Source: Marinobacter sp. 1-4A (GTDB lineage Bacteria > Pseudomonadota > Gammaproteobacteria > Pseudomonadales > Oleiphilaceae). From it: a DNA stretch of 64,000 nucleotides. The notes beneath the pieces are model-generated. The model worked only from the letters and a program-made list of their open reading frames with translations, had not been told where the DNA came from and did not search any database. The stretch spans positions 62,001-126,000 of the forward strand of contig NZ_VCGY01000007.1 in the NCBI RefSeq assembly GCF_016597725.1, written 5' to 3'. The position numbers and the translations under genes are program-made. Positions 37,765-47,102 of the stretch are shown in pieces; the first letter of the stretch is position 1; each line of letters opens with the position of its first letter.

Positions 37765-39003
37765 TTACAGGGTTTCTTCTACCCCAGGCTTGTCTAGTTC
37801 AAACGCACTGTGCAGGGCGCGAACCGCAAGCTCAAGATATTTCTCGTCAATCACCACGGAAATCTTGATTTCCGATGTGGAGATCATCTGAATATTGATG
37901 CCTTCAACCGAAAGCGCTTCGAACATTTTGGTTGCTACACCCGCATGGGAGCGCATACCAACGCCAACAATGCTGACTTTTGCAATCTTGGTGTCGCCAC
38001 TCACACCGCGTGCACCCAGTTCGTCTGACACTTTCTGAAGAACGCTTTTGGCACGATTGAAGTCATTGCGGTGAACCGTAAAGGTAAAGGCTGTCCGGTT
38101 ATCTTCACCCACGTTCTGGACAATCATGTCCACATCGATATTCGCATCACTAATTGGCTTTAGAATGCTCAGCGCACTACCCGGGGTATCGGGCACGCCC
38201 GAGATAGTAACTTTGGCTTCATCACGGTTAAAAGCGATGCCGGAAACGACCGGTTGTTCCATGGCGATTTCTTCCTCAAATGTAATCAGAGTGCCCTCGC
38301 CTTCTTCAAAGCTGGAGAGAACCCTTAACGGAACGTTGTATTTGCCCGCAAACTCTACGGCACGAATCTGGAGTACTTTTGACCCCAGACTCGCCATTTC
38401 CATCATTTCTTCAAATGTGATCCGCTCTAGACGGCGAGCACTGTCCACAACTCTGGGGTCAGTGGTGTAAACACCATCCACATCGGTATAAATCTGGCAT
38501 TCATCAGCCTTCAACGCCGCCGCCAAAGCAACGGCTGTGGTATCTGATCCGCCCCGGCCCAGCGTTGTGATATTGCCGTGCTCGTCAACACCCTGAAATC
38601 CGGCAACCACCACCACGCGGCCAGCATTCAAATCTTCGCGCATGCGCTGCTCGTCGATCTGCTTGATCCGGGCTTTTGTGTGCATGCTGTCGGTCAATAT
38701 GCGCACCTGAGACCCCGTATAAGAGCGCGCATCGCAACCCTGCTTCTGCAGTGCCATGCACAGCAGTGCGATGGTTACTTGCTCACCGGTGGAAACCAGA
38801 ACATCCATTTCACGCGGCGTGGGCTCTTCCGTAATACTGTTGGCCAGAGCAATCAACCGATTGGTTTCGCCACTCATGGCAGAAACTACCACCACCACAT
38901 CATGACCTTCGTTACGGAAGCCGCACACTTTCTCAGCAACCGCCTCTATCCTCTCGGCTGTACCCACCGAGGTGCCACCAAATTTCTGAACCAACAGAGC
39001 CAT
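37765..39003 (-). CDS. lysC: Aspartate kinase
   Basis: 412 residues. First step of lysine, threonine and methionine synthesis. The N-terminal kinase domain ([20 protein letters not shown]) and [16 protein letters not shown] are followed by two ACT domains (about 265-335 and 345-405; [21 protein letters not shown]), the site of feedback by Lys and Thr. A GGAAAG site precedes the ATG. A -10-like TATAAT lies upstream on this strand (39078-39083), with a poor -35. Confidence 0.95.
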   Translation of the reverse strand: MALLVQKFGGTSVGTAERIEAVAEKVCGFRNEGHDVVVVVSAMSGETNRLIALANSITEEPTPREMDVLVSTGEQVTIALLCMALQKQGCDARSYTGSQVRILTDSMHTKARIKQIDEQRMREDLNAGRVVVVAGFQGVDEHGNITTLGRGGSDTTAVALAAALKADECQIYTDVDGVYTTDPRVVDSARRLERITFEEMMEMASLGSKVLQIRAVEFAGKYNVPLRVLSSFEEGEGTLITFEEEIAMEQPVVSGIAFNRDEAKVTISGVPDTPGSALSILKPISDANIDVDMIVQNVGEDNRTAFTFTVHRNDFNRAKSVLQKVSDELGARGVSGDTKIAKVSIVGVGMRSHAGVATKMFEALSVEGINIQMISTSEIKISVVIDEKYLELAVRALHSAFELDKPGVEETL

Positions 39004-39077
39004 TGTCTTTCCAGTATCCGAGTCAGAGATCTGTGACAGAGCGAAGCGCCCTGCCAGTCAGTAAACAAGCGGCCAGA

Positions 39078-39083
39078 ATTATA
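39078..39083 (-). promoter_or_regulatory. Possible lysC -10 box
   Basis: TATAAT on the minus strand 75 bp before lysC. There is no good -35 hexamer at the right distance, so this is weak. Confidence 0.3.
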
Positions 39084-39112
39084 AACCCCGACCGCTTCGG
39101 AAAAATAGTTGC

Positions 39113-41743
39113 TTAAGCGAGATTTTTTTCAACCCACTCAGGCACACCAGCAAGAGCCTCAGCAAGCTTTGAGGGGTCATTGCCTCCGCCTTGCGCCATA
39201 TCGGGTCGGCCGCCACCCTTGCCATCAACCAAGCCAGCAAGGTGCTTCATTAAATCGCCCGCTTTGATTTTACCCGTTGCAGACTTAGTTACACCTGCGA
39301 CCAGAGTCACCTTCCCGTCATCAACACTGGCAAGCACTACAACGCCTTCGCCGAGTTTGTTTTTAAGCTGGTCAGCAGTTTCCATCAGTGCCTTTCGATC
39401 GGCACCCGCCAACTCAGACGCAACCACCTTGAGGCCTGCAACGTCTACAGCAGAATCGGCCAGATCGCTTCCCGCGGAACTGGCGAGCTTTGCCTTCAGT
39501 GCATCTGCGTCTTTCTCCAGCTGGCGATTGCGCTCAATCGTCTGCTGCACTTTGTCGATAACCGTTTCCCGGCTACCTTTTACCAAGCGAGCGACTTCAC
39601 GCAGCTTATGCTCAGTATCATCTACCCACTCAAGGGCGCCAAAACCGGTAACCGCTTCGATACGGCGAACGCCAGAGGAAATTCCACTTTCGGAGGTAAT
39701 ACGGAACAACCCTATGTCGCCGGTGCGGGCCACGTGGGTGCCACCGCACAACTCGACCGAATAACGATCCGATCCCATGCTCAACACGCGAACAACGTCG
39801 CCATACTTTTCACCGAACAAGGCCATGGCACCCTTTTGCTGCGCCTTTTCCATATCGGTAATCTCGGTTTCTACCGGTGTATTTCCTAGAATCTGCTCAT
39901 TTACCTGACGTTCGATTTCTTTCAACTGCTCCGGCGTTACCGCTTCAAAGTGCGAAAAATCGAAACGCAGTTTGTCTGGATCAACCAGTGAGCCTTTTTG
40001 CCCTACATGCTCACCCAGAACCTTACGCAATGCCGCGTGTAGCAGGTGCGTAGCGGAGTGATTGCGACGAATGCGCTCGCGGCGTGCGTGATCGATGCGG
40101 GCATCCACTTCCAACCCTTCGAACAGCTCACCCTCTATGAGAGTGCCTACGTGCAGGTGATTATCCCCGTCTTTGCGTGTATCGGTTACCTTGAAGCGAC
40201 CTCCGCTCCAAGTCAGCAGCCCGGTATCGCCTATCTGGCCGCCAGACTCGGCGTAAAAGGGCGTTCTCTCCAAAACCACAACCGCCTCATCACCGGCTTC
40301 GGCGTTTTTCATTTCGCCGTTCACAATCACAGCACGGATACGCTCATGGCCATCAATCTGGTCGTAGCCAGTAAATTCGGTTTTACCGTCTATGCTCAGA
40401 CCGGTTGCATTGTAATCAATACCAAATTTACTGGCCGCTCTTGCCCGCTCACGCTGGCTTTCCATGGCTCTTTCGTAGCCTTCGTAATCCAGTGTCAAAC
40501 CACGCTCTCTGGCGATGTCGTTGGTGAGGTCTACTGGGAAGCCGTAGGTATCGTACAAGGTGAAGATGGTTTCTCCCGGAATAACATCGCCTTCAAGCTC
40601 GGCAATATCCTGCTCCAACAAGCGCAAGCCTTTATCCAGAGTTTTTACAAACTGCTCTTCTTCCTGCAACAGAACCCTTTCTATCTGCTTTTGGCTGCTT
40701 ACCAACTGCGGGTAAGCCTCTCCCATCAAGTCGACCAACGCACTCGTGAGCTTGTAGAAAAACGGCCCTTTCGCGCCCAGCTTATTGCCATGACGGGCGG
40801 CACGGCGAATGATGCGCCGTAAAACAAAACCACGGCCTTCATTCGAAGGCATTACGCCGTCGGAAATCAAGAACGCACAGGAACGAATATGATCTGCAAC
40901 CACTCGCAAGCTCGCTTCGGTGGTGGCAGCACCACCTAGTATCGCGGAAGCGGCTTTCAGCAGATCATCAAAAAGATCGATTTCGTAATTGCTATGTACG
41001 CCCTGCAAAACGGCCGTTACCCGCTCCAGCCCCATGCCCGTATCAACGGAGGGCTTTGGAAGGTTAAGCATTTCACCATCTGCGGTGCGGTTATACTGCA
41101 TAAAGACCACGTTCCAGATCTCAATGTAGCGGTCTCCGTCCTCCTCGGGGCTTCCGGGAGGGCCTCCGGCTACATCGGGGCCGTGGTCGTAGAAAATCTC
41201 AGTACAAGGGCCGCAAGGACCGGTATCGCCCATCTGCCAGAAATTGTCTGAAGCATAGGGAGCACCGCCGTTATCGCCGATACGCACAATGCGATCTGCT
41301 GGCACGCCTACTTCTTTATTCCAAATATCGTAGGCTTCGTCATCGTCTGCGTAGACGGTTATCCAGAGCTTTTCAGACGGCAAGTTCAGCCACTGCTCTC
41401 CGGTCAGGAAGGTCCACGCATAGTTAATGGCTTCACGCTTGAAGTAGTCGCCGAAGCTGAAGTTGCCCAGCATTTCGAAAAATGTATGATGGCGCGCCGT
41501 GTAGCCCACGTTTTCCAAATCGTTATGCTTGCCGCCGGCACGAACGCATTTTTGAGAGCTGGTTGCGCGGTTATAGTCGCGCTCCTCACGACCCAAAAAT
41601 ACGTCTTTGAACTGGTTCATTCCCGCATTGGTAAACAGCAGTGTCGGATCATCTGCCGGCACCAACGAGCTGCTTGAAACAATGGAGTGACCTTGCTGTT
41701 TGAAATAATCGAGAAATGCCTGTCGCAACTCTGCGGTTTTCAT
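39113..41743 (-). CDS. alaS: Alanyl-tRNA synthetase
   Basis: 876 residues from the ATG starting [19 protein letters not shown]; the longer frame adds ten residues not typical of AlaS. Class II catalytic core ([14 protein letters not shown]), tRNA recognition region, editing domain with the zinc HxxxH ([12 protein letters not shown]) and [10 protein letters not shown] motifs, and a C-terminal coiled coil plus DHH-like domain ([12 protein letters not shown]). Charges tRNA-Ala and removes mischarged Ser/Gly. Upstream of lysC in the alaS-lysC-csrA order. Confidence 0.97.
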   Translation of the reverse strand: MKTAELRQAFLDYFKQQGHSIVSSSSLVPADDPTLLFTNAGMNQFKDVFLGREERDYNRATSSQKCVRAGGKHNDLENVGYTARHHTFFEMLGNFSFGDYFKREAINYAWTFLTGEQWLNLPSEKLWITVYADDDEAYDIWNKEVGVPADRIVRIGDNGGAPYASDNFWQMGDTGPCGPCTEIFYDHGPDVAGGPPGSPEEDGDRYIEIWNVVFMQYNRTADGEMLNLPKPSVDTGMGLERVTAVLQGVHSNYEIDLFDDLLKAASAILGGAATTEASLRVVADHIRSCAFLISDGVMPSNEGRGFVLRRIIRRAARHGNKLGAKGPFFYKLTSALVDLMGEAYPQLVSSQKQIERVLLQEEEQFVKTLDKGLRLLEQDIAELEGDVIPGETIFTLYDTYGFPVDLTNDIARERGLTLDYEGYERAMESQRERARAASKFGIDYNATGLSIDGKTEFTGYDQIDGHERIRAVIVNGEMKNAEAGDEAVVVLERTPFYAESGGQIGDTGLLTWSGGRFKVTDTRKDGDNHLHVGTLIEGELFEGLEVDARIDHARRERIRRNHSATHLLHAALRKVLGEHVGQKGSLVDPDKLRFDFSHFEAVTPEQLKEIERQVNEQILGNTPVETEITDMEKAQQKGAMALFGEKYGDVVRVLSMGSDRYSVELCGGTHVARTGDIGLFRITSESGISSGVRRIEAVTGFGALEWVDDTEHKLREVARLVKGSRETVIDKVQQTIERNRQLEKDADALKAKLASSAGSDLADSAVDVAGLKVVASELAGADRKALMETADQLKNKLGEGVVVLASVDDGKVTLVAGVTKSATGKIKAGDLMKHLAGLVDGKGGGRPDMAQGGGNDPSKLAEALAGVPEWVEKNLA

Positions 41744-41884
41744 AGCCCTTTGATACCTTTCCAGAAATCCCACCGTAAATCGGCCGGATCCGCGATTGAA
41801 TACGAATACTTACATGCGTGTGCAAATCGGCTACTCTAGCACACGCCGAGTACAGGAAAAACGTGAAACATCACAGGAGACCCC

Positions 41885-42424
41885 ATGCCCCGCCGCTTCG
41901 ACGCTGCTGACGAACTACTTCCGCCAGCCACATTCCTAAAAAGATCATTGGCCATCATTTACGACGGTTTGATCAGCATCGCTGTGCTTTTGGTGACCAC
42001 ATGGATTTACACCCTGATCACCGGCTGGTTCACTGGCTGGGACCTTCTTGAACAAAAAGCAGAAGCCGGCCAGTTGTCCGGAGACCCCGGCCTGACATTC
42101 GTGTTGTTTCTGGTGATGTATTTGTTCTTTGCCTATTTCTGGACGCGAATCGGGCAGACACTGGGCATGCAGGTTTGGCGCGTTCGCATTCAAAATATCG
42201 ACGGGTCTTCTGTGAGCTGGAGCCAAGCACTTCGGCGGTACGTTACCGCTGCGGCAGTGTTTTTTTTGGCACTTTTAGCGGGTCATTACCTCGGTTCTGC
42301 AACCCTATTTCTATCCGTACCGGCCATGATCGCATTGTTCTATCCCATCAACGGGCTTTCAGTAACAGACAGGTTTTCGGACAGTGTGGTCGTAGCTCTG
42401 CCCGCTAAAGCTAAGGCGGGTTGA
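41885..42424 (+). CDS. RDD family membrane protein
   Basis: 179 residues. RDD domain proteins are integral membrane proteins of unclear role, some thought to be ion transporters. The start PRRFDAADELLPPATFLKRSL leads to three or four hydrophobic stretches (LAIIYDGLISIAVLLVTTWI, FVLFLVMYLFFAYFW, AVFFLALLAGHYLGSATLFL). GQTLGMQVWRVRI is typical of the family. The N-terminal Arg-Asp-Asp signature appears as KRSLAIIYDG. Preceded by AGGAG. Convergent with lptG. Confidence 0.8.
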   Translation: MPRRFDAADELLPPATFLKRSLAIIYDGLISIAVLLVTTWIYTLITGWFTGWDLLEQKAEAGQLSGDPGLTFVLFLVMYLFFAYFWTRIGQTLGMQVWRVRIQNIDGSSVSWSQALRRYVTAAAVFFLALLAGHYLGSATLFLSVPAMIALFYPINGLSVTDRFSDSVVVALPAKAKAG

Positions 42425-42441
42425 ACCAGAGTGCCGGGCGG

Positions 42442-43503
42442 CTAACCTGCCCGGCGCATTAATAAGGCTCCCACCACCGCATTCACAGCAATCGGCGCTG
42501 CAACCGCAAGTATTGGATTAAACCCGAAAACCAAGCTCATCGGGCCCAGCAAGTCCTGCATGTATTTAAACAGCAGCCCCACCAGTAGCCCGGTAAAAAT
42601 ACGAAAGCCCATGGTTACCGAGCGCAGCGGCCCGAATATAAAAGAAATTGCCACCAGCACCATCACGCCGGTACCCAACGGCATTAATGTCTTTTTCCAA
42701 AAGGCCAGCCAGTAGGGCGCGCCATTTAGCTCTTGATCACCGAGATAAGTGGCGTATGTGTACAGACCTGTCATTGACAGATTTTCCGGCTTAACGATCA
42801 GCACGCTCAACACACTTGGGGAAAGGCCTGTATCCCAGCGTAGGCTCTGATCGTCCACACGGCTGGTCGAGTCACCCTCAAGCCGGGTGGTCGTAGTGTT
42901 TTGCAGAATCCAATGATCGCCCTGATAAATCGCGCGCTCAGAAAAACTGGCAGCTACCAGTTGTCTTTGATCATCGAAGCGGAACAAGGAAACACCATGT
43001 AGAACTCCGTTCGCTTGCACCGCGTTTAGATGCATAAAAACGTTACCTTCGCGATGCCACACCCCATGAGCCGCTGCAACATTCTGGCCCGCACCTAGGG
43101 CAACTGCCTTGTGGCTCTGAGCGGCTCGTTCTGCAGGGGGCGCCAAATACTCACCGATCAGAACGCCTGCCAGAACAATCACTAATGCCGGCTTCATGGC
43201 TGACCAAACAACTCGCTTTATAGAAACCCCGGCAGCACGGATTACTGTGAGCTCAGAGGAACTGGCCATGCCACCCAACCCAATAAGACACCCCATAAAG
43301 GCACCCAGCGGCAGATAATCGTAAATTCTACGCGGCAAGGTGAGAGCCACATACCAGAGCGCATCCAGAATCTGGTAGTTGTTCCGGGTGTCCTCCAGCT
43401 CGGCAACAAAAGCAAAAATAAGGTCTAGAGATAGCACCACAACCATGACCAAAAACATGGCGCCACCAACATTGCGCATCACATAGCGATCAATTTTACG
43501 CAC
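42442..43503 (-). CDS. lptG: LPS export permease LptG
   Basis: 353 residues. Inner-membrane half of the LptB2FG ABC exporter that pulls LPS out of the membrane. YjgP/YjgQ family: N-terminal helices, a large periplasmic beta domain (about 100-260) and C-terminal helices. Start chosen at GTG (43501-43503) because AGGAGG lies 8 bases upstream inside lptF; the longer TTG start would put that site on the codon. Overlaps the lptF stop by 8 bp. Confidence 0.92.
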   Translation of the reverse strand: MRKIDRYVMRNVGGAMFLVMVVVLSLDLIFAFVAELEDTRNNYQILDALWYVALTLPRRIYDYLPLGAFMGCLIGLGGMASSSELTVIRAAGVSIKRVVWSAMKPALVIVLAGVLIGEYLAPPAERAAQSHKAVALGAGQNVAAAHGVWHREGNVFMHLNAVQANGVLHGVSLFRFDDQRQLVAASFSERAIYQGDHWILQNTTTTRLEGDSTSRVDDQSLRWDTGLSPSVLSVLIVKPENLSMTGLYTYATYLGDQELNGAPYWLAFWKKTLMPLGTGVMVLVAISFIFGPLRSVTMGFRIFTGLLVGLLFKYMQDLLGPMSLVFGFNPILAVAAPIAVNAVVGALLMRRAG

Positions 43504-44599
43504 TTGCCGCAACCTCCTGCTTCACTTTTCTTCTGTGAAGCCAGGCTGGGCCAAAGTGCAGCCAAAGGCCAAGCGCTAGGAAGATGGCATGCACCCAAAG
43601 CATGCCGAGCCACTCAGGCACCTTATCCTCAGCCATGGCGTCGCGGGCAACAATCAGCAAGCCAAGATAAGCAACATAAACGAGCATGGCAGGCAAAAGG
43701 TGAAAAAACCGCCCTTGCCGCGGGTTTACCCGGCTAAGCCGAACCGCTAACAGCGCCACTATGGGTACAATCAACGGCAACGAGAAGCGCCAGTGCAATA
43801 AGGCTCTATCCCGCGGGTCGTCGGAACGCATAAGCTGGCCAGTGGTAACCCCTTCATCCAACTCCACATCGCCGCCGCTACCGCTGCGAATCTTCAACCC
43901 ATAGGCCTCGAAGCCGGTGATCTGATAGTCCAGTTTGCCCGGAATGCCATCAAAACGAGCACCGTTTTCAAGAATAAGAAAGCGGCTGCCGGTTTCCTCA
44001 TCAATTAACTGCGAGCCGGAATCAGCTGTAATTACGCTTACTCCGGTGCCGTCTTGACCGTACTCAGCAATAAACACCCCTTTCAAACGGCGTTTATCAT
44101 CGCTAAGAGCTTCGGTATAGGTCACACGACCACCCGATGAGAGCTTCTGAAATCGCCCCGGCGCAAGCAAATCGAACTCGGTTGCTTTCGCCTGCTCCGC
44201 AAAAATTTTCTCAACCTGTTTCATACCCCAGGGAGAAACCACCAGGCTCATGCTTCCAACGACCAACATCACAAAAAGGCTGCCTATCAGAGTTTTTGCA
44301 AGCAGCTGCCGATCACTCACGCCACAGGCGTAGAGCACCGTCATTTCGCTTTCCATATACATGCGGCCGTAGGCGAGCAAAATGCCAATGAACAAGCCTA
44401 ATGGTAGGATGAGTTCGAGAAACCCCGGGAAGCGGTACGCCATAATTTCAAACAGCACACCCGGGGCAATCTTGCCCTCGGCAGCACCCGCCAGGTATTT
44501 AATAAAACGCCCGCTCATGAATACCAGCAAAAGAATGCCTGAAACGGCAACCATGCTGACCATAACCTGACGTATGAGATAGCGAAAAATAATGCTCAA
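43496..44599 (-). CDS. lptF: LPS export permease LptF
   Basis: 367 residues of the same YjgP/YjgQ family, partner of LptG. MSIIFRYLIRQVMVSMVAVSG is the typical LptF N-terminus, and the start codon for it is TTG with a weak ribosome site, which may limit translation. Periplasmic beta domain about 110-255 (GRFQKLSSGGRVTYTEALS). Divergent from pepA across 248 bp. Confidence 0.92.
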   Translation of the reverse strand: MSIIFRYLIRQVMVSMVAVSGILLLVFMSGRFIKYLAGAAEGKIAPGVLFEIMAYRFPGFLELILPLGLFIGILLAYGRMYMESEMTVLYACGVSDRQLLAKTLIGSLFVMLVVGSMSLVVSPWGMKQVEKIFAEQAKATEFDLLAPGRFQKLSSGGRVTYTEALSDDKRRLKGVFIAEYGQDGTGVSVITADSGSQLIDEETGSRFLILENGARFDGIPGKLDYQITGFEAYGLKIRSGSGGDVELDEGVTTGQLMRSDDPRDRALLHWRFSLPLIVPIVALLAVRLSRVNPRQGRFFHLLPAMLVYVAYLGLLIVARDAMAEDKVPEWLGMLWVHAIFLALGLWLHFGPAWLHRRKVKQEVAASA

Positions 44600-44847
44600 A
44601 ACGGTTTCTCTGCCCGTGTAAACCGGAACATGGAGGAATAGGAAAACTGCGCGTATTCTATGTAACCTTAGGGCCGAATGACAGTGTAGCAGCGTTAAGG
44701 TAACTACAGATTATGCCCCAATAAACCGAATCATCCTGCTAACTCAACTTGATAATCCACATGCAAACCCCAATGCTTGGTGGAACAGGACCAAATCATT
44801 TCTGCCGCTTATATGTGCGGCCTTCCCGGACAACTATAGGAGTTTCC

Positions 44848-46341
44848 ATGAACTTCAGCCTCAATAACAATGCCATTGCGAGCACCAAAGCCGATTGCTT
44901 AGTTGTTGCCCTTCCAGAACAAGGCGACTGGCCAGCCTCGACCACCGAAGCGGACGGAGCATTGGGCGGGCTGATCAGCAAACTCCAGAAAGCCGGTGAC
45001 ATCAATGGCAAGAATGCTGAGACAAACCAGGTTCCACTCGTCGATCAACCTTGGAACAGATTGCTTGTAGTTGGTACAGGAAAAGATGCTGAGCGTAACA
45101 GCGCGTACTTCCGCAAGGCCTTAATTGCAATGGTGGGTGCCCTTAAAGACGGCCCTTCAAAAAGCGTACTGATTACCCTGACCGACACCAAGGTAACCGG
45201 TAACGAAGGTGTCAGTTCTGAACAAGCAAAACTCAGCTTGATTGGCCGTACTCTCGAGGACCAACTCTACATTTTCAGCGAATTTAAAAGCGAAAAACCG
45301 ACCGCCCGAAAACTCAATAAGGTTTTAGTGAATGCGTCAGAGGCGGGCAAAGCTCAAAAAGAAGCCTTTAATCTGGGGTTGGCAACGGGCCGCGGCATGA
45401 ATCTAGCCCGTGACTTGGGCAATATGCCACCGAACATCTGCCACCCTTCATGGCTGGCAGAGCGCGCCAACAAACTGGCCGCTGAACACGACTGCATCAA
45501 GACCGAAGTGCTTGATGAAAAGCAGATGAAAGAACTCGGCATGAACTCCCTTCTGGCCGTTGGTCAGGGTAGCGCTCAGCCACCCCGCCTGATCATCATG
45601 GAATACCGCGGCGGCAATGCTAAAGACAAGCCTCATGTTCTGGTAGGTAAAGGCATTACCTTCGATACGGGCGGCATCAGCCTCAAGCCGGGCGCTGGCA
45701 TGGATGAAATGAAATACGATATGGGCGGCTCTGCCGCTGTATTCGGCGCCATGCAAGTTCTTGCGGAAACCCAACCCAAAATCAACGTGGTTGCGGTTAT
45801 CGCTGCCGCTGAAAACATGCCAGATGGTAATGCTAGCCGCCCCGGCGATATCGTAACCACCATGTCTGGACAAACGGTAGAGATCCTCAACACCGACGCT
45901 GAAGGCCGTCTGGTTTTGTGCGATGCCCTCACCTATGTGAAGAAATTTGATCCGGAGGTGGTCATTGATCTGGCGACACTTACCGGTGCCTGCATCATTG
46001 CACTTGGCCATGAGACAACAGGCCTGATGGCAAACAACGACGATCTGGCCAACGAACTGCTGGCTGCGGGCGAGCGCGCTAGCGACAAAGCCTGGCGCCT
46101 GCCCATTTGGGATGAGTACCAGAGCCTGTTGGACAGCAACTTTGCAGATATGGCCAACATCGGTGGCCGCACCGCGGGTACCATTACCGCGGCCTGCTTC
46201 TTGGCACGCTTCACCAAAGAGTACCGCTGGGCGCATCTGGACATCGCTGGCACTGCTTGGCACTCAGGTAAAGCCAAAGGCTCTTCTGGCCGCCCGGTTC
46301 CCCTGCTGGTGGATTACCTGATGTCCCGTGCTGGTAAGTAA
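44848..46341 (+). CDS. pepA: Leucyl aminopeptidase
   Basis: 497 residues, normal for PepA, starting MNFSLNNNAI at an ATG with AGGAG upstream; an in-frame extension to 44749 is unlikely. M17 di-metal aminopeptidase. Metal and active-site motifs: VGKGITFDTGGISLKPGAGM and the signature NTDAEGRL. PepA of E. coli also binds DNA (Xer recombination, carAB control); whether this one does is not visible. The stop overlaps the holC start as TAATG. Confidence 0.95.
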   Translation: MNFSLNNNAIASTKADCLVVALPEQGDWPASTTEADGALGGLISKLQKAGDINGKNAETNQVPLVDQPWNRLLVVGTGKDAERNSAYFRKALIAMVGALKDGPSKSVLITLTDTKVTGNEGVSSEQAKLSLIGRTLEDQLYIFSEFKSEKPTARKLNKVLVNASEAGKAQKEAFNLGLATGRGMNLARDLGNMPPNICHPSWLAERANKLAAEHDCIKTEVLDEKQMKELGMNSLLAVGQGSAQPPRLIIMEYRGGNAKDKPHVLVGKGITFDTGGISLKPGAGMDEMKYDMGGSAAVFGAMQVLAETQPKINVVAVIAAAENMPDGNASRPGDIVTTMSGQTVEILNTDAEGRLVLCDALTYVKKFDPEVVIDLATLTGACIIALGHETTGLMANNDDLANELLAAGERASDKAWRLPIWDEYQSLLDSNFADMANIGGRTAGTITAACFLARFTKEYRWAHLDIAGTAWHSGKAKGSSGRPVPLLVDYLMSRAGK

Positions 46342-46856
46342 TGGAAAGCAATGAGACACCAAAACCCGGCAGCCCAGCTGCCGGTAATTCCCAGTCCGCG
46401 TCCGCGCAGGAAGATAAAAACCAGCGTTACTGGTTTCACATTCTCCTGCATGACACCCCTGCCGCCCGCCACTTGCATGCTACAAAGCTTGTAAACAAGG
46501 CCTGGCAGCAGGGTGACCGGGTTTGCATCGTGTGCGACACCCAGCAACAAGCTGAAGAACTGGACGAACTAGTCTGGAACTTCAGCCCGGACGCGTTCAT
46601 CCCGCACAGCATCATTTCCGATCCCGCCACACCCTGTGCTGATCCTGTTGGCATACTGCTGTGCCCGCCAGTTGCGGAAGATTGGGATACTGTGATTATT
46701 CTCTCTCAAACCCTTCCGGCGAATGCTGATAAATTCAAACGCCTCGCTCTGGTGGCCCATAATGATCCTGCCGTTCTCAATCAGGCTCGATCGCACTTCA
46801 GGCAGCTCAGGGCGCTTGGGATTGAGCCTCGGGTTCACGATCAGAGAAAGCGCTAG
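46341..46856 (+). CDS. holC: DNA polymerase III chi subunit
   Basis: 171 residues. Chi links the clamp loader (through psi) to SSB. The core (YWFHILLHDTPAARHLHATKL, QGDRVCIVCDTQQQAEELDELVW, FIPHSI) matches HolC. There is a 30-residue polar N-terminal extension not typical of short HolC proteins. Translationally coupled to pepA. Element E2 starts 18 bp after its stop, between holC and valS. Confidence 0.9.
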   Translation: MESNETPKPGSPAAGNSQSASAQEDKNQRYWFHILLHDTPAARHLHATKLVNKAWQQGDRVCIVCDTQQQAEELDELVWNFSPDAFIPHSIISDPATPCADPVGILLCPPVAEDWDTVIILSQTLPANADKFKRLALVAHNDPAVLNQARSHFRQLRALGIEPRVHDQRKR

Positions 46857-46873
46857 ATTCGTACCAGGTGCAA

Positions 46874-46985
46874 GCCGGCGGATGTGAAAGCCTTTCCAAA
46901 ACACGCTACAAGCACATCCATGTGCGCTTGAGTCGGGCCATCCTTGGCCCTCCACAGTTTTGGAAAGGCTTTCACATCCACCGGC
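46874..46985 (-). repeat. Hairpin element E2 (double-GGA-loop family)
   Basis: 112 bp. Arms of about 29 bp (from GCCGGCGGATGTG, ending CCAAAAC) with one mismatch. On the minus strand the core holds hairpin 1 GGGCC-AAGGAT-GGCCC and hairpin 2 GCAC-ATGGAT-GTGC, both with GGA loops. In holC-valS mRNA the complementary loops (ATCC) would appear instead. Confidence 0.9.
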
Positions 46986-47102
46986 ACCGACTTTGTGCTG
47001 GCCTCCTCAACGCCCAAGGTTCGCCCGATAACAACCGAACATGTATAATCCAGTGTTTCAATTTCCCCTTGTGAATCAATCAAACGGTCGCCAGAAAAAC
47101 CC

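Noticed and set aside
40046-40822. 258-codon plus-strand frame opposite alaS
   Set aside because: alaS motifs cover the same bases; no start signal or recognisable domain.
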